Of a DNA stretch of 64,000 bases, positions 17,907 through 26,497 are shown in pieces. Source of the stretch: Methylacidiphilum kamchatkense Kam1 (lineage in GTDB: Bacteria > Verrucomicrobiota > Verrucomicrobiia > Methylacidiphilales > Methylacidiphilaceae); contig NZ_CP037899.1 in assembly GCF_007475525.1 (NCBI RefSeq), positions 1,612,001 to 1,676,000 of the forward strand. Reading direction: 5' to 3'. Position 1 is the stretch's first letter; each line of letters begins with the position of its first letter. Made by a program: the position numbers and the translations under genes. The notes under the pieces are model-generated. The model made no database searches. It was not told the origin of the DNA and saw only the letters and a list, made by a program, of their open reading frames with translations.

Positions 17907-18994
17907 TAAGGGGTTCCTTTCGTTTGCTGGGTTTCGGAGGAGGAGGAAGCAGCGTTCCCACTGGGGGAAGGCGCAGAAGGAGGATTGGAGGTTAAGGAAG
18001 GCAATCCCAAATCTTTAGCAACCAGTGGCCGCAGTTGGATTATTTTTTGCTCAGCAATTTTTGCCTGATCCGAGGTGGGGTTCTGTTTGATCACATCACT
18101 ATAATAAATGTAGGCGGCTTTGAAATTTTTAGCCCTTTCATAATACTGGGCAATATGAAAACTGCCCAAAGTGGTCTTTCCTTTGAGTTCAGCAATATGG
18201 GCTTTAGCCGCTTCTACCTTATCCCCGGAAGGATACCGAACAATGTAATCTTCAAAACCTTCAATCGCCTTTTCCGTTGCACTCTGATCGTATTCAGAAG
18301 CCTGTGACGCGACATACCACGTATACCCAATTTCATACTGGGCATCATCCGCTAGGGAATGATTGGGATACTTATCAAGCAAACGATTAAAAGTGGCAAT
18401 CGCATCAGTAAATTTTTTCTGTTTAATCCGAGTTAACCCAAGCTGAAATTCTGCCTGCGGAGCAAAACGACCATAGGGAGCCGCCCGAATAATGCTTTCA
18501 AAAATATCCGCTGCGATATCCAGCCCTGAACCCATGGGGATATTGAACAGCCGTTTGGGCTCACCGGCAAGATAAAGATTCCCAATAGCCAATTTTCTTT
18601 CTAGCGCCTGTTCGAAAAAACTGGATGAAGGATATTTCTGGATCATCCGATCGTAGGCCTTATTTGCTCCAAGAAAATCCCCCTTTTTTTCCAGACATTG
18701 TCCAATACGGAACTGTGCTTCGGGAGCAAACACGGCATAGGGCCATTTCCTGATGAGGATCCGATACGCTTTCAAGGCGTTGTCATAATCTTTGGCTTCT
18801 TCAAACTTTTTGGCTAGATTGAGCTGATCCCTTGAACTGGAAGCGGAAAGACCCGTTCCTGTACTTTCATCAACCCAGCCTTCTCCAGGTCTCCAGACCA
18901 ATGGAGCATAAAGCTCAACCTTTAAAAAGAAAAAAGTCAAGAAAAAAAGGAGTAAAACTTTTCGATAACGAAAAGTGTTCATTGACTTAATCAC
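17906..18994 (-). CDS. BamD-like TPR outer-membrane assembly protein
   Basis: The 362-residue protein has a signal-like N-terminus (hydrophobic at about 13-30), then tandem tetratricopeptide repeats: KDYDNALKAYRILIRKWP, GDFLGANKAYDRMIQKYP, KKFTDAIATFNRLLDKYP and KNFKAAYIYYSDVIKQNP. This spacing is typical of BamD/ComL/YbgF-like proteins that act with BamA in inserting outer-membrane beta-barrels. No lipobox Cys follows the signal, unlike classical BamD. The C-terminus is a Ser/Pro-rich tail. ATG 18982 (MNTFRYRK) is a plausible alternative start. The TAATG junction with the LptE-like gene places both in one outer-membrane biogenesis operon. Confidence 0.78.
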   Translation of the reverse strand: MIKSMNTFRYRKVLLLFFLTFFFLKVELYAPLVWRPGEGWVDESTGTGLSASSSRDQLNLAKKFEEAKDYDNALKAYRILIRKWPYAVFAPEAQFRIGQCLEKKGDFLGANKAYDRMIQKYPSSSFFEQALERKLAIGNLYLAGEPKRLFNIPMGSGLDIAADIFESIIRAAPYGRFAPQAEFQLGLTRIKQKKFTDAIATFNRLLDKYPNHSLADDAQYEIGYTWYVASQASEYDQSATEKAIEGFEDYIVRYPSGDKVEAAKAHIAELKGKTTLGSFHIAQYYERAKNFKAAYIYYSDVIKQNPTSDQAKIAEQKIIQLRPLVAKDLGLPSLTSNPPSAPSPSGNAASSSSETQQTKGTP

Positions 18995-19169
18995 CTTCTG
19001 CCTTTTTAATGGTTTAGCTTTTGGTCGATGGAAAAACCTTTTTGTTTATAGGAAAAAAAAATTCAAATTTTTTTTATTTAAGTAACTTTGGATTCCATGG
19101 GCGTTGTAATCATCAAAAATAAGTATTCTTTTTGTTTCCTCAAGTTATTAGACTGCAGATCTCAATAAT

Positions 19170-20345
19170 ATGTCGAAAAAAACTGGAAAAAAATTAAATA
19201 GCTTTACTCCCAGCCACCCTCCTTTACCACATGGAGCTAAAAAGAGTATTCTTTTCAAGACCAAAGCAGTTTTCAGCTCCAAAGGTCAAGGAAAAACGCA
19301 AACTAAGACCCAAATATCTGCTGCCGCGACCCAACCCTCTGCCTTTCCTCCGCTCCTTGCTTCGCTTCCAAAGACTAAGAGAAAACAGCTCTTTTTCTAT
19401 CTTTTTGCAGTAGACCCACGTTCCTTACATGCCTACTGGATCATGGATCAAAATGCCTTTAGGCCTTTCGAAAAGAGTCGCTGGGTATTTCGGCTGATTA
19501 GTAATGGCTCTCAACTGGAAGCCGAACTGCCATTAGAAGAGTCCACACAGAGAATCTATTATACCAAAGCAAAACCCAACACCCGCTACCATGCTGAAAT
19601 CGGGTTTTATATTCGCAGCAGCAATCATTTTATCCTCATTGCCAAATCCCCTGAAGCCCATACCCCTCCTCTTTCTTTCTCTGCAAAAAACGAAATACGA
19701 CTGGCCACACTCCCCCCACAGCTCTCCTTTCAAAAGCTTATCCAAAAAGCCACAAAAAAAGGCATTAAAAAAGAGTCCATCGCTGAGGCCTTTGAGCTTC
19801 CTCCTCAGAAAATCCAACAGCTCCTCACTGAAAAAGAATCCCTGGTCCAATCCTCAGAACAAACCTCTGATCTTTTCTCTTTTCCAGATTCGATTCAAAA
19901 TTTTCTCTTTCCCCACGACCCCTCCTTAGCTAGTTCGTATGCTTTTCCTATCCTCCCTTATACTCTTCTCAAAGAATCCTCTAGCTTTGAATTCTTTCCG
20001 TGGATCCAAGCCGAAGGCTTTCCTCTCCAGTTCCTTTGGCCTGCTTCTTTTGGATTTGAACCAAAAGAGGAATCGTTCCCACAGAATGAACCTCCAGAAA
20101 CCAGGCATTTTCCTTTGGAACTAGAAGTTGAACTCGTTATTCGAGGCAAAACTTCCCCCAAAGCCCTCCTAAAAGTCGACAATAAAAAGATAGAACTTGC
20201 CGAAGATGGCTCTTTTGCTTATCGGTTCGATTTTGCTGATGGGATTTATGAAGTTCCCATTGAAGCCTTTGATCAAGAAAGTCAGCAGACAGAAAAGCGC
20301 GTTTTGTTCTTTTCCCGTTTCAGTCGGCCTCTGCCTGAAGCTTAA
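19170..20345 (+). CDS. DUF4912-domain protein
   Basis: The 391-residue protein has a basic N-terminus (1-75) and then a DUF4912-like domain (about 80-185) marked by LFAVDPRSLHAYWIMDQ, a beta-sandwich-type fold of unknown role often encoded beside GH57 enzymes. A short helix-turn-helix-like stretch (SIAEAFELPPQKIQQLL, about 210-226) and a C-terminal beta-rich domain (about 310-390, LEVELVIRGKTSPKALLKVD) follow. There is no signal peptide, so it is likely cytosolic. The GH57 gene begins 52 bases downstream on the same strand, which suggests a role in glycogen or alpha-glucan metabolism, possibly as a glucan-binding or scaffold protein. Confidence 0.72.
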   Translation: MSKKTGKKLNSFTPSHPPLPHGAKKSILFKTKAVFSSKGQGKTQTKTQISAAATQPSAFPPLLASLPKTKRKQLFFYLFAVDPRSLHAYWIMDQNAFRPFEKSRWVFRLISNGSQLEAELPLEESTQRIYYTKAKPNTRYHAEIGFYIRSSNHFILIAKSPEAHTPPLSFSAKNEIRLATLPPQLSFQKLIQKATKKGIKKESIAEAFELPPQKIQQLLTEKESLVQSSEQTSDLFSFPDSIQNFLFPHDPSLASSYAFPILPYTLLKESSSFEFFPWIQAEGFPLQFLWPASFGFEPKEESFPQNEPPETRHFPLELEVELVIRGKTSPKALLKVDNKKIELAEDGSFAYRFDFADGIYEVPIEAFDQESQQTEKRVLFFSRFSRPLPEA

Positions 20346-20397
20346 TCCTTTTTTCCTTCTCCTTGACTCTTAAAGGCCGTTGGCTTACAGCTAGAGA

Positions 20398-22026
20398 TTG
20401 TCAATGAAATCATCCCCTCTGGGCTATCTAGCCTTAGTACTGCATGCGCACCTACCCTTCGTGCGTCATCCTGAGGATGAGGAGGTTTTAGAAGAAGATT
20501 GGCTCTTTGAAGCCATCACCGAATGTTATATTCCGCTTTTGTGGATGCTCGAAGAACTCTATCAGGCAGAGATTCGCTGTAAACTCACCCTTTCCTTAAG
20601 TCCAACCCTCTGTGCAATGCTAAAGGATCCCCTGCTTATCCAGCGCTACAAACGATACCTTCTCAAACGGATTGAACTTTGCTCAAAAGAAATAGAGCGG
20701 TATGCTACAGCCGATCCTGAAAGATGGCTGCTTGCGAAATTTTATAAGGAGAGGTTTCAGAATGCCTGGAAGAGTTTTACAGAAGCGTATGCTGAAGATA
20801 TGCTTGGCCAGTTTAAAAAATATCAACAACAAAGCCTTTTAGAACTGGCCACCTCTTCGGCCACACACGGGTATTTGCCGCTGCTAAAAAATCCAGAACA
20901 GGCAGTTAACGCCCAAATTTTTGTGGCTATTGAGAGTTTTTTTGACTCCTTCCAGACCTATCCTAAAGGCTTCTGGCTGCCCGAATGTGGTTATTATCCA
21001 GGAATTGAATTTTTCCTTCAATCTGCTGAAATCCGCTGGTTCGTCCTGGAAGCGCATGGCCTCCTTTTTTCTGAGCCTCGTCCGTTTCTGGGGCTTTTTG
21101 CCCCAATCTACACTCCTTATGGTCCAGCCGCCTTTGGCCGTGACTCGCTTTCAAGCAAAGAAGTATGGAGCGCTCAAGAAGGCTATCCTGGAGATCCTGT
21201 GTATAGAGAGTTCTACTGGGATTTAGGTTTTGAATCTGATCTAGAGTACATTAGGCCATACATCCTGCCTACCGGACAGAGGAAATTTACAGGCATCAAA
21301 TACTACAGGATTACAGGCAAAACTGAACAAAAAGCGCTCTATAATCCCCAAAAAGCCCAGGAAAAAGCCAAAGAACACGCAGAAAATTTTATCATGAAAA
21401 GAGAAGAAGAAATTAAAAAAGCGGCACCGCTTTTTCCCCCCTACACTAAGCCAATCCTCCTTTGTCCTTTCGACTGCGAACTCTTTGGTCATTGGTGGTT
21501 CGAAGGTCCGCTTTTTTTAAAAGAACTCATAAAGAAGGCGCACCAGAGCGAAATCCTTGAGCTAACCACTCCTTTGGAATATCTCCTACGTTATCCTACC
21601 CAGCAGATATGCCGTCCAACCTATTCGTCTTGGGGACTCGAGGGATATTCCAAAATGTGGCTTAATGAAACGAATGATTTTATCTATCAGCATTTGCATG
21701 AGGCCGCTTATCTGCTGGTGGAACTCGTCAGAAAATATAAAAATGGCAATAAACCTACTGTTCGCTCTTTGAAACAGGCAGCAAGAGAGCTATTGCTTGC
21801 CCAGGCAAGCGACTGGCCCTTTTTGATTAGCAAGTCCACTGCCAAAGAATATGCCTATTTACGAGTCATTACTCATCTAAACCGCTTTTCAGAACTCAGC
21901 AAGGGATTATCCAACAAAAGGTTAATAAAAGCTTGCTTGAATACTGCGAATATACCGACAATCTTTTTCCAACCCTTAATCTCGATTATTTTAGTTGATA
22001 TTTTTTCTAAGCGGCATAGGCTTTAA
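20398..22026 (+). CDS. GH57 family 1,4-alpha-glucan branching enzyme-like protein
   Basis: GH57 retaining enzymes act on alpha-1,4-glucans; the subgroup with this layout contains branching enzymes. The 542-residue protein starts LALVLHAHLPFVRHPE (His16/His18 of the family HxH motif). The nucleophile is Glu196 in FWLPECGY and the acid/base Asp359 in CPFDCELFGHWWFEG, both present, so it should be active. A C-terminal helical region (about 400-520) is typical of the branching subgroup. No signal peptide is visible, consistent with cytosolic glycogen. It lies between the DUF4912 gene and a DUF1460 gene that begins 2 bases after its stop. Confidence 0.88.
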   Translation: MSMKSSPLGYLALVLHAHLPFVRHPEDEEVLEEDWLFEAITECYIPLLWMLEELYQAEIRCKLTLSLSPTLCAMLKDPLLIQRYKRYLLKRIELCSKEIERYATADPERWLLAKFYKERFQNAWKSFTEAYAEDMLGQFKKYQQQSLLELATSSATHGYLPLLKNPEQAVNAQIFVAIESFFDSFQTYPKGFWLPECGYYPGIEFFLQSAEIRWFVLEAHGLLFSEPRPFLGLFAPIYTPYGPAAFGRDSLSSKEVWSAQEGYPGDPVYREFYWDLGFESDLEYIRPYILPTGQRKFTGIKYYRITGKTEQKALYNPQKAQEKAKEHAENFIMKREEEIKKAAPLFPPYTKPILLCPFDCELFGHWWFEGPLFLKELIKKAHQSEILELTTPLEYLLRYPTQQICRPTYSSWGLEGYSKMWLNETNDFIYQHLHEAAYLLVELVRKYKNGNKPTVRSLKQAARELLLAQASDWPFLISKSTAKEYAYLRVITHLNRFSELSKGLSNKRLIKACLNTANIPTIFFQPLISIILVDIFSKRHRL

Positions 22027-22028
22027 GA

Positions 22029-23012
22029 GTGGGAAAAGTTCAAAAAAAGCTTATTTTCCCTTTGCTTTTCTTCCTTTTCCTCCTCCTTTTTTCGGCACAT
22101 GGTAGGATTTGTCTTCCTATTTCCAGGGTCTTCGTGGGCATGGATACCTTTGAGAAGCTCCTACGCTTTGCCAAAGAAGAAGGCTTAGCGGCCCTTCCTT
22201 TGGGTGAAAGAACCGTCCGAATCGGACTTTATCTGGTAGGCACCCCCTATCGGCATTATACCCTTGAAATAGACGATCAGATCGAATCGCCTTCGGTAAA
22301 TTTCCAGGCCATGGATTGTTGGACGTTCTACGAAATCAGTTTAGCTTTCGCCCGAATGCTCCATTATGACGAAAGCTATTGGAGTCCCGAAACCCTGCTC
22401 AAACTCATTGAAATTGAAAGGTACCGGAACGGACAATGCACTGGAAGCTATCTCTCAAGGATCCATTTTTTAGAAGAACTCTTTGTAGATAATCAAAAAA
22501 GGGGTCTTTTAGTCGATAAGACCAAAAGCCTTGGCGGCGTCCCTATCCACAGGAAGGTCAGGGAAATGACAGTCGGCTGGCACCAATATCGCTACCTGCG
22601 GCACAATCCAAATCTTCTACCCGCCATGGCAAAAATAGAAGATCGGGTCTCAGCCCTTAAGGTCTATCATATCCCAAAAGCCGCTGTTCCGGCCATCGAA
22701 CCAAAAATCAAAAATGGGGATATCATTGCCATTACGACACACGATCTCCACTCCTATACTTCCCATGTCGGAATTGCCTACAGGGATTCTCAAGGTATTC
22801 TTCATTTCCTCCATGCTTCTTCCACACACCATCAGGTCTATATAGATAAACGGCTTTCCGATTATTTAAATTCCATTTCGAGTGACGCCGGCATCATTGT
22901 CGTCGAACCCAAAGAGGTTCCTTTGAATTTAATCGAAACAAGCCAGTTCCCTGCTGCGGCTTTAACTCCAGTTGCGTCGACCAAAAAATCGTTTTACCCT
23001 CCGATTCAATAG
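22029..23012 (+). CDS. DUF1460 (NlpC/P60-like amidase) secreted protein
   Basis: DUF1460 proteins are NlpC/P60-like cysteine amidases/peptidases. The 327-residue protein has a signal peptide (residues 1-24), then a catalytic-type motif FQAMDCWTFYE near residue 96 (candidate nucleophile Cys), GDIIAITTHDLHSYTSHVGIA (about 234-254) with the candidate His in SHVG, and HFLHASSTHHQVYID. The start is GTG at 22029, two bases after the GH57 stop, so translation is probably coupled. Pairing of an exported wall- or peptide-amidase with a glucan enzyme is unexpected. Its last 119 bases overlap the convergent gene at 22894-24099. Confidence 0.82.
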   Translation: MGKVQKKLIFPLLFFLFLLLFSAHGRICLPISRVFVGMDTFEKLLRFAKEEGLAALPLGERTVRIGLYLVGTPYRHYTLEIDDQIESPSVNFQAMDCWTFYEISLAFARMLHYDESYWSPETLLKLIEIERYRNGQCTGSYLSRIHFLEELFVDNQKRGLLVDKTKSLGGVPIHRKVREMTVGWHQYRYLRHNPNLLPAMAKIEDRVSALKVYHIPKAAVPAIEPKIKNGDIIAITTHDLHSYTSHVGIAYRDSQGILHFLHASSTHHQVYIDKRLSDYLNSISSDAGIIVVEPKEVPLNLIETSQFPAAALTPVASTKKSFYPPIQ

Positions 23013-24099
23013 GTTTTGCCCAGGGCTTTAGTTCTATCCAGTCATACACCGGTTTTTCTTCTGAATCGATTCTTTTGCCTATGGTCAAATCGTAGCGTTC
23101 ATAGAAAGGAGCCTGGTTTTTTTCTGTTGAACCAAACACCACTCCTTGGCCTTCCCTTTCAAAATACCAGTCGATCAACTGGGGGTATTTGCCAAACACT
23201 CTTAAAAAAATGGCACCGTCTTTGTAAAATTCGAGGTAAGACCAACCCCTTGGACTTTGAGCCTCTCGAATCCATCCTGCCGTCCCGTTCCGAGCAATCT
23301 TAAAATTTCGACAGAGCCCAGGATACCTTAGTTCAGTTCTTTTACCACTTTTAAAGAGGAGAGTCACCACGGTAGTCTTTTTTTCAGGTTCTGTGTCATA
23401 CACTTTGCCGACGATGGCAACGGGATAGTCGTCCTTAGCCTCTCCATGATGAAACACATAGGGTAGGAAATCGACATCTTCCCTAAGGAGCTGTTCCCAA
23501 GCAGTCCTCCCAAAGCTTACTTCTAGTTTATCTTCAGCCTTAATCCTTCTGCCTGTATCCAAATCAAAGACTTCCACCAGTATTTGGCCATTGAAATCCC
23601 TTGACCGAAGCCCTACGGCCATGTCTCTTAAGCCTTCGATCCGGCAAAAAAGCCAAGCTTCTATGAACGGATAGGCGCTTTTAAGTGTTAATTGGCGAGG
23701 GTTCCCTTTTTTCTTTTCTTGAACTATGAGTCGATCGCAAACATAGTCGATTCCCACCCCGACTCCTTCGTGCCGGCCTTCTACCCATCCGAACCATTCG
23801 GGAGATTCGATCGGGAGGACAGAAAGTTTATCTAGCAGATCCTTTTGCTCTTGATTCAGAGAGAGTTTTCCATGGATCCACTGAGCGGAACAAGTTGGAT
23901 AGTTGCAAGGCAGAGGGATTAAATAAAGAATTAAGTCTTTCTTATTTAAATCTTTCTTGTTTTTGTTCTCCGGAGCATTTCTACCGAAAAGAGAAAAAAA
24001 AGAGGGAAAAAGAAGAAGAGACAAAAGGAGGGTATGAGCAGCCTTGAACTTGGGAAAGATAATACAAGCCAGGGCTTGCTTTTCGTAGGACAAATCCAT
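22894..24099 (-). CDS. Hypothetical exported protein, 401 residues
   Basis: I do not recognise this protein. It has a hydrophobic segment at about 21-42 following a basic residue, likely a signal peptide or anchor, then a charged linker rich in Lys/Asn (about 45-55). The rest (60-401) is beta-rich with many aromatic residues, for example ESPEWFGWVEGRHEGVGVG, GRTAWEQLLREDVDFLPYVF and NGTAGWIREAQSPRGWSYLE, and continues open to the stop with good codon use. The start could be a little downstream. Its 3' end overlaps the DUF1460 gene on the other strand by 119 bases. No neighbour indicates a role. Confidence 0.65.
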   Translation of the reverse strand: MDLSYEKQALACIIFPKFKAAHTLLLSLLLFPSFFSLFGRNAPENKNKKDLNKKDLILYLIPLPCNYPTCSAQWIHGKLSLNQEQKDLLDKLSVLPIESPEWFGWVEGRHEGVGVGIDYVCDRLIVQEKKKGNPRQLTLKSAYPFIEAWLFCRIEGLRDMAVGLRSRDFNGQILVEVFDLDTGRRIKAEDKLEVSFGRTAWEQLLREDVDFLPYVFHHGEAKDDYPVAIVGKVYDTEPEKKTTVVTLLFKSGKRTELRYPGLCRNFKIARNGTAGWIREAQSPRGWSYLEFYKDGAIFLRVFGKYPQLIDWYFEREGQGVVFGSTEKNQAPFYERYDLTIGKRIDSEEKPVYDWIELKPWAKPIESEGKTIFWSTQLELKPQQGTGLFRLNSKEPLWVRRQ

Positions 24100-24216
24100 T
24101 TTAAAATCTTCACGATCCTGAGTTTATAAAACCATTTATTGAAAAATAGATTTTTTTATTAGCTCAGAATCGAGAAATTTTTCGTTTGGTCAACAAGAAA
24201 CCCACCCAAAAAGAGC

Positions 24217-24651
24217 TTAGCGACTAAGAAAATAAAGGAAAATTCTCTGATGCAAGGCGTCAAAGATTTTTTGGAAAGCTTCTTTTTGTTTGCCTATGTC
24301 CCCTTCAACAGCTGCCGGATCTGGCAAATCCCAATGTTCAATAATCGCTTTTTTAGGAAAAAGTGGACAGGCCTCTTTTGCAGCACTAGAACAAACCGTC
24401 ACCACGTAATCGATCGCAGGGGCATTGGCTTGCAAAAACTCAGTCAATGGTTTACTTCGTAGCCCATCGATGGAAATTCCATGGAATTGGAGCGTTTCCA
24501 AAGCAAGAGGATGCACTAGTCCTTTTGGCCTGCTCCCCGCACTATAGGCATGGAAACGGCCTCCACTATAATGATTTAAAATGGCCTCCGCCATGATCGA
24601 TCGGGCCGAATTGCCCGTGCACAAAAACAAAACATGCAATGGGAGCATCAT
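24217..24651 (-). CDS. arsC: Arsenate reductase, thioredoxin-coupled type
   Basis: ArsC reduces arsenate to arsenite for export. The 144-residue protein has the low-molecular-weight phosphatase-like loop CTGNSARS, with Cys11 and Arg17, and the redox pair Cys87 and Cys95 in VTVCSSAAKEACPLFP, which together define the thioredoxin-linked Cys relay. HWDLPDP supplies the general-acid Asp. Its start overlaps the arsR stop as TGATG, so both are translated from one message. A divergent acr3-type pump gene lies beyond arsR, completing a reduce-and-export locus, although the pump gene is broken as read here. Confidence 0.92.
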   Translation of the reverse strand: MMLPLHVLFLCTGNSARSIMAEAILNHYSGGRFHAYSAGSRPKGLVHPLALETLQFHGISIDGLRSKPLTEFLQANAPAIDYVVTVCSSAAKEACPLFPKKAIIEHWDLPDPAAVEGDIGKQKEAFQKIFDALHQRIFLYFLSR

Positions 24652-25013
24652 CAGCAGGTCTGCCTTTCAGTTGAAAGTGGACTTTTTCCTTGTTCTTTTG
24701 TTTTACAGAAAAATTGAATCACCGATTCCACATCTTTGCCGCAACAGTCTTCAAGCAAATAACCGATTAACTCAGCGATCTTTCCAAAATCAGCACGATA
24801 GACAATCTGCCTGCCTTTCTGGGTGGCCTCAACAAGCGTCGAATTTTTTAAATGATGCAAATGAAAGGAAAGAGTCGTTAAAGGCACTTGCAGTTTTTCA
24901 GCCAGCTCCCCAGGACAACTCCCCTTGGAGCCAGCTATAAGCAGCTTGAAGATCTCAATCCGAGTTTTATGCGCCAGCGCATTTAAAATCAAAAGAGCCG
25001 TCTTATTATCCAT
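24651..25013 (-). CDS. arsR: ArsR-family arsenic-responsive repressor
   Basis: ArsR/SmtB winged-helix repressors release DNA when metalloid binds. The 120-residue protein has the recognition-helix region VPLTTLSFHLHHLKNSTLV (43-61) and the wing GRQIVYRAD (68-76). The usual ELCVCDL site in the N-terminal half is absent; instead Cys90-Cys91 (EDCCGKD) and Cys103 lie near the C-terminus, the arrangement known from Acidithiobacillus-type ArsR where a C-terminal triad binds As(III). It likely controls both arsC and the divergent acr3 from the shared 172-base intergenic region. Confidence 0.9.
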   Translation of the reverse strand: MDNKTALLILNALAHKTRIEIFKLLIAGSKGSCPGELAEKLQVPLTTLSFHLHHLKNSTLVEATQKGRQIVYRADFGKIAELIGYLLEDCCGKDVESVIQFFCKTKEQGKSPLSTERQTC

Positions 25014-25022
25014 ATCGAATAG

Positions 25023-25063
25023 TTACAACGAATGATATTTTTATTCTATTGGAACTGTTGTAA
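25023..25063. promoter_or_regulatory. Candidate ArsR operator, inverted repeat upstream of arsR
   Basis: TTACAAC at 25023-25029 is matched by GTTGTAA at 25057-25063, a perfect 7-base inverted repeat with a 27-base AT-rich spacer, just 10 bases upstream of the arsR start and inside the arsR/acr3 divergent region. The position fits an autoregulatory operator. The spacer is long for a single ArsR dimer, so the two halves may be separate half-sites or the match may be chance. Confidence 0.3.
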
Positions 25064-25182
25064 TATTCAATCCTAAATGTTACTAAAAACGACAGAAAAG
25101 CAAAAAAAACGGAGGATCACAAACTAAGTAAAAAAAAGAAAAAATATATTTCCATATTTTTAGAATAATGGTTAATGTATTT

Positions 25183-25218
25183 TCTATGAAATCGGAAGTT
25201 TCTATGAAATCGGAAGTC
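25183..25218 (+). repeat. 18-bp tandem duplication at the acr3 start
   Basis: The unit TCTATGAAATCGGAAGTT (25183-25200) is repeated directly as 25201-25218 with only the last base changed. The unit is six codons, so the frame is kept and the peptide MKSEVS is followed by MKSEV. Each unit carries an ATG in the same frame (25186, 25204) and a third in-frame ATG follows at 25219. Confidence 0.8.
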
Positions 25219-26272
25219 ATGGAGGAAAAGCCCTTAGAGCAAAAAGGGGGATTGGGTTTTTTGAGAAGTATTTAACGCTTTGGGTAGCCCTGTGTATAGG
25301 CGCTGGGATCGGATTAGGGAAATTGTTCCCAGGCCTTTTTCAGCTCCTTGGAAGCATAGAACTCATGCACGTGAATTTGGTCGTCGGCTTTTTTGTTTGG
25401 CTGATGATTATCCCCATGCTAATGAAGATCGATTTTAGTGTGCTTCACCGAGTAAGAACCCATAGCCGAGGCATGCTCGTAACCTTGCTTGTCAACTGGG
25501 CTATTAAACCCTTTTCCATGGCTTTTTTCGGCTGGCTTTTTTTGAAAAAAATCTTTTTCCAGTTCCTTCCCCCGATCAACTCGATTCGTACCTAGCAGGA
25601 CTAATTTTATTGGCCGCAGCCCCCTGCACAGCAATGGTGTTTGTTTGGAGCCATCTTTGCCTCGGTGATCCTTACTTTACCCTCTGCCAGGTCGCTCTTA
25701 ATGATACCATCATGGTGTTTGCTTTCGCACCCATCGTTGGATTGCTCCTTGGTGTTTCTTCCCTCCACGTGCCCTGGGGCACTTTATTGCTCTCTGTCCT
25801 CTTTTATATCCTCATCCCCCTTCTCTTTAGTCAATGGCTCCGTGCAAGGATCCTTAAAGAGGGAGGGAAACAAAAGCTCGATAGGGTACTCCAACTGCTC
25901 CATACCCCTACCCTCTTTGCCCTGCTGGCTACTCTTATCTTGCTATTCGGCTTTCAAGGAAAAGTCATTCTGCAAAACCCTTTTGTCATTCTGCTCCTTG
26001 CTATTCCTATCTTGGTGCAGGTCTATTTCAACTCGGCCTTAGCTTATATACTCAACCGGAAGTTTAAAGTGGCTCACTGTGCTGCGGGTCCCTCGGCTCT
26101 GATTGGAGCCAGTAATTTTTTTGAGCTTGCCGTGGCCACCGCCATCAGTCTTTATGGACTAGACTCTGGAGCAGCACTAGCGACTGTTGTCGGCGTGCTC
26201 ATCGAAGTTCCCGTCATGCTTTCTGTTGTGGCAATCGTTAAAAAAACCCAAGGATGGTACACCAAAGGCTGA
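25186..26272 (+). pseudogene. Acr3-type arsenite efflux permease, two frameshifts
   Basis: Acr3 permeases export arsenite with the proton gradient through a ten-helix membrane protein. Reading across three frames restores a nearly full-length protein: YLTLWVALCIGAGIGLG, then NWAIKPFSMAFFGWLFL, then AAPCTAMVFVWSHL and NDTIMVFAFAPIVGLLLG, which contains the conserved Cys region and core signature. The first break is in a run of six T (25257-25262), where one extra T would join MEEKPLEQKGGLGF to FEKYLTLW. The second is in five C (25569-25573), where one extra C would join FFQFLPP to DQLDSYLAG. Either the gene is inactive or both are homopolymer read errors; two run-length errors in an otherwise intact gene keep both options open. 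Confidence 0.85.
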
Positions 26273-26287
26273 TCTGTTGGGTTTTAA

Positions 26288-26320
26288 CTTTTCTATGAGT
26301 TTTTTAAAAAGCATGAAAAG
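26288..26320. other. Imperfect palindrome downstream of acr3
   Basis: CTTTTC (26288-26293) pairs with GAAAAG (26315-26320), ATG (26295-26297) with CAT (26312-26314), and the centre is TTTTT/AAAAA. This could act as a weak bidirectional terminator after acr3, but no T-run follows the stem on the plus strand, so the call is tentative. Confidence 0.25.
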
Positions 26321-26497
26321 CCTGGCACAAGATCTTTCCCGTTTCCTTTCTTTACTCTAGGCTATATTTTTTAAAAAGAGAGAGAAAGAAAGATCTAGTC
26401 CTTCCTTCTTTTGGTTAACACTCTCCTTTTTGTTGGAGAACTTTAAGAAGGTTGGCACGCTCTATCTTGGGGGAAAAAAGAGAGAGGGGGAGGATGC

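Noticed and set aside
19533-20182. Several overlapping open frames of 60-112 codons on both strands inside the DUF4912 gene
   Set aside because: They are shadows of the real gene, favoured by low stop density in this Ser/Pro/Lys-rich coding sequence.
26325-26465. Two TGGCAC sequences (near 26326 and 26453) resembling the -24 element of sigma-54 promoters
   Set aside because: Neither has the TTGC element at the required spacing, so there is no supportable sigma-54 promoter before the methyltransferase gene.
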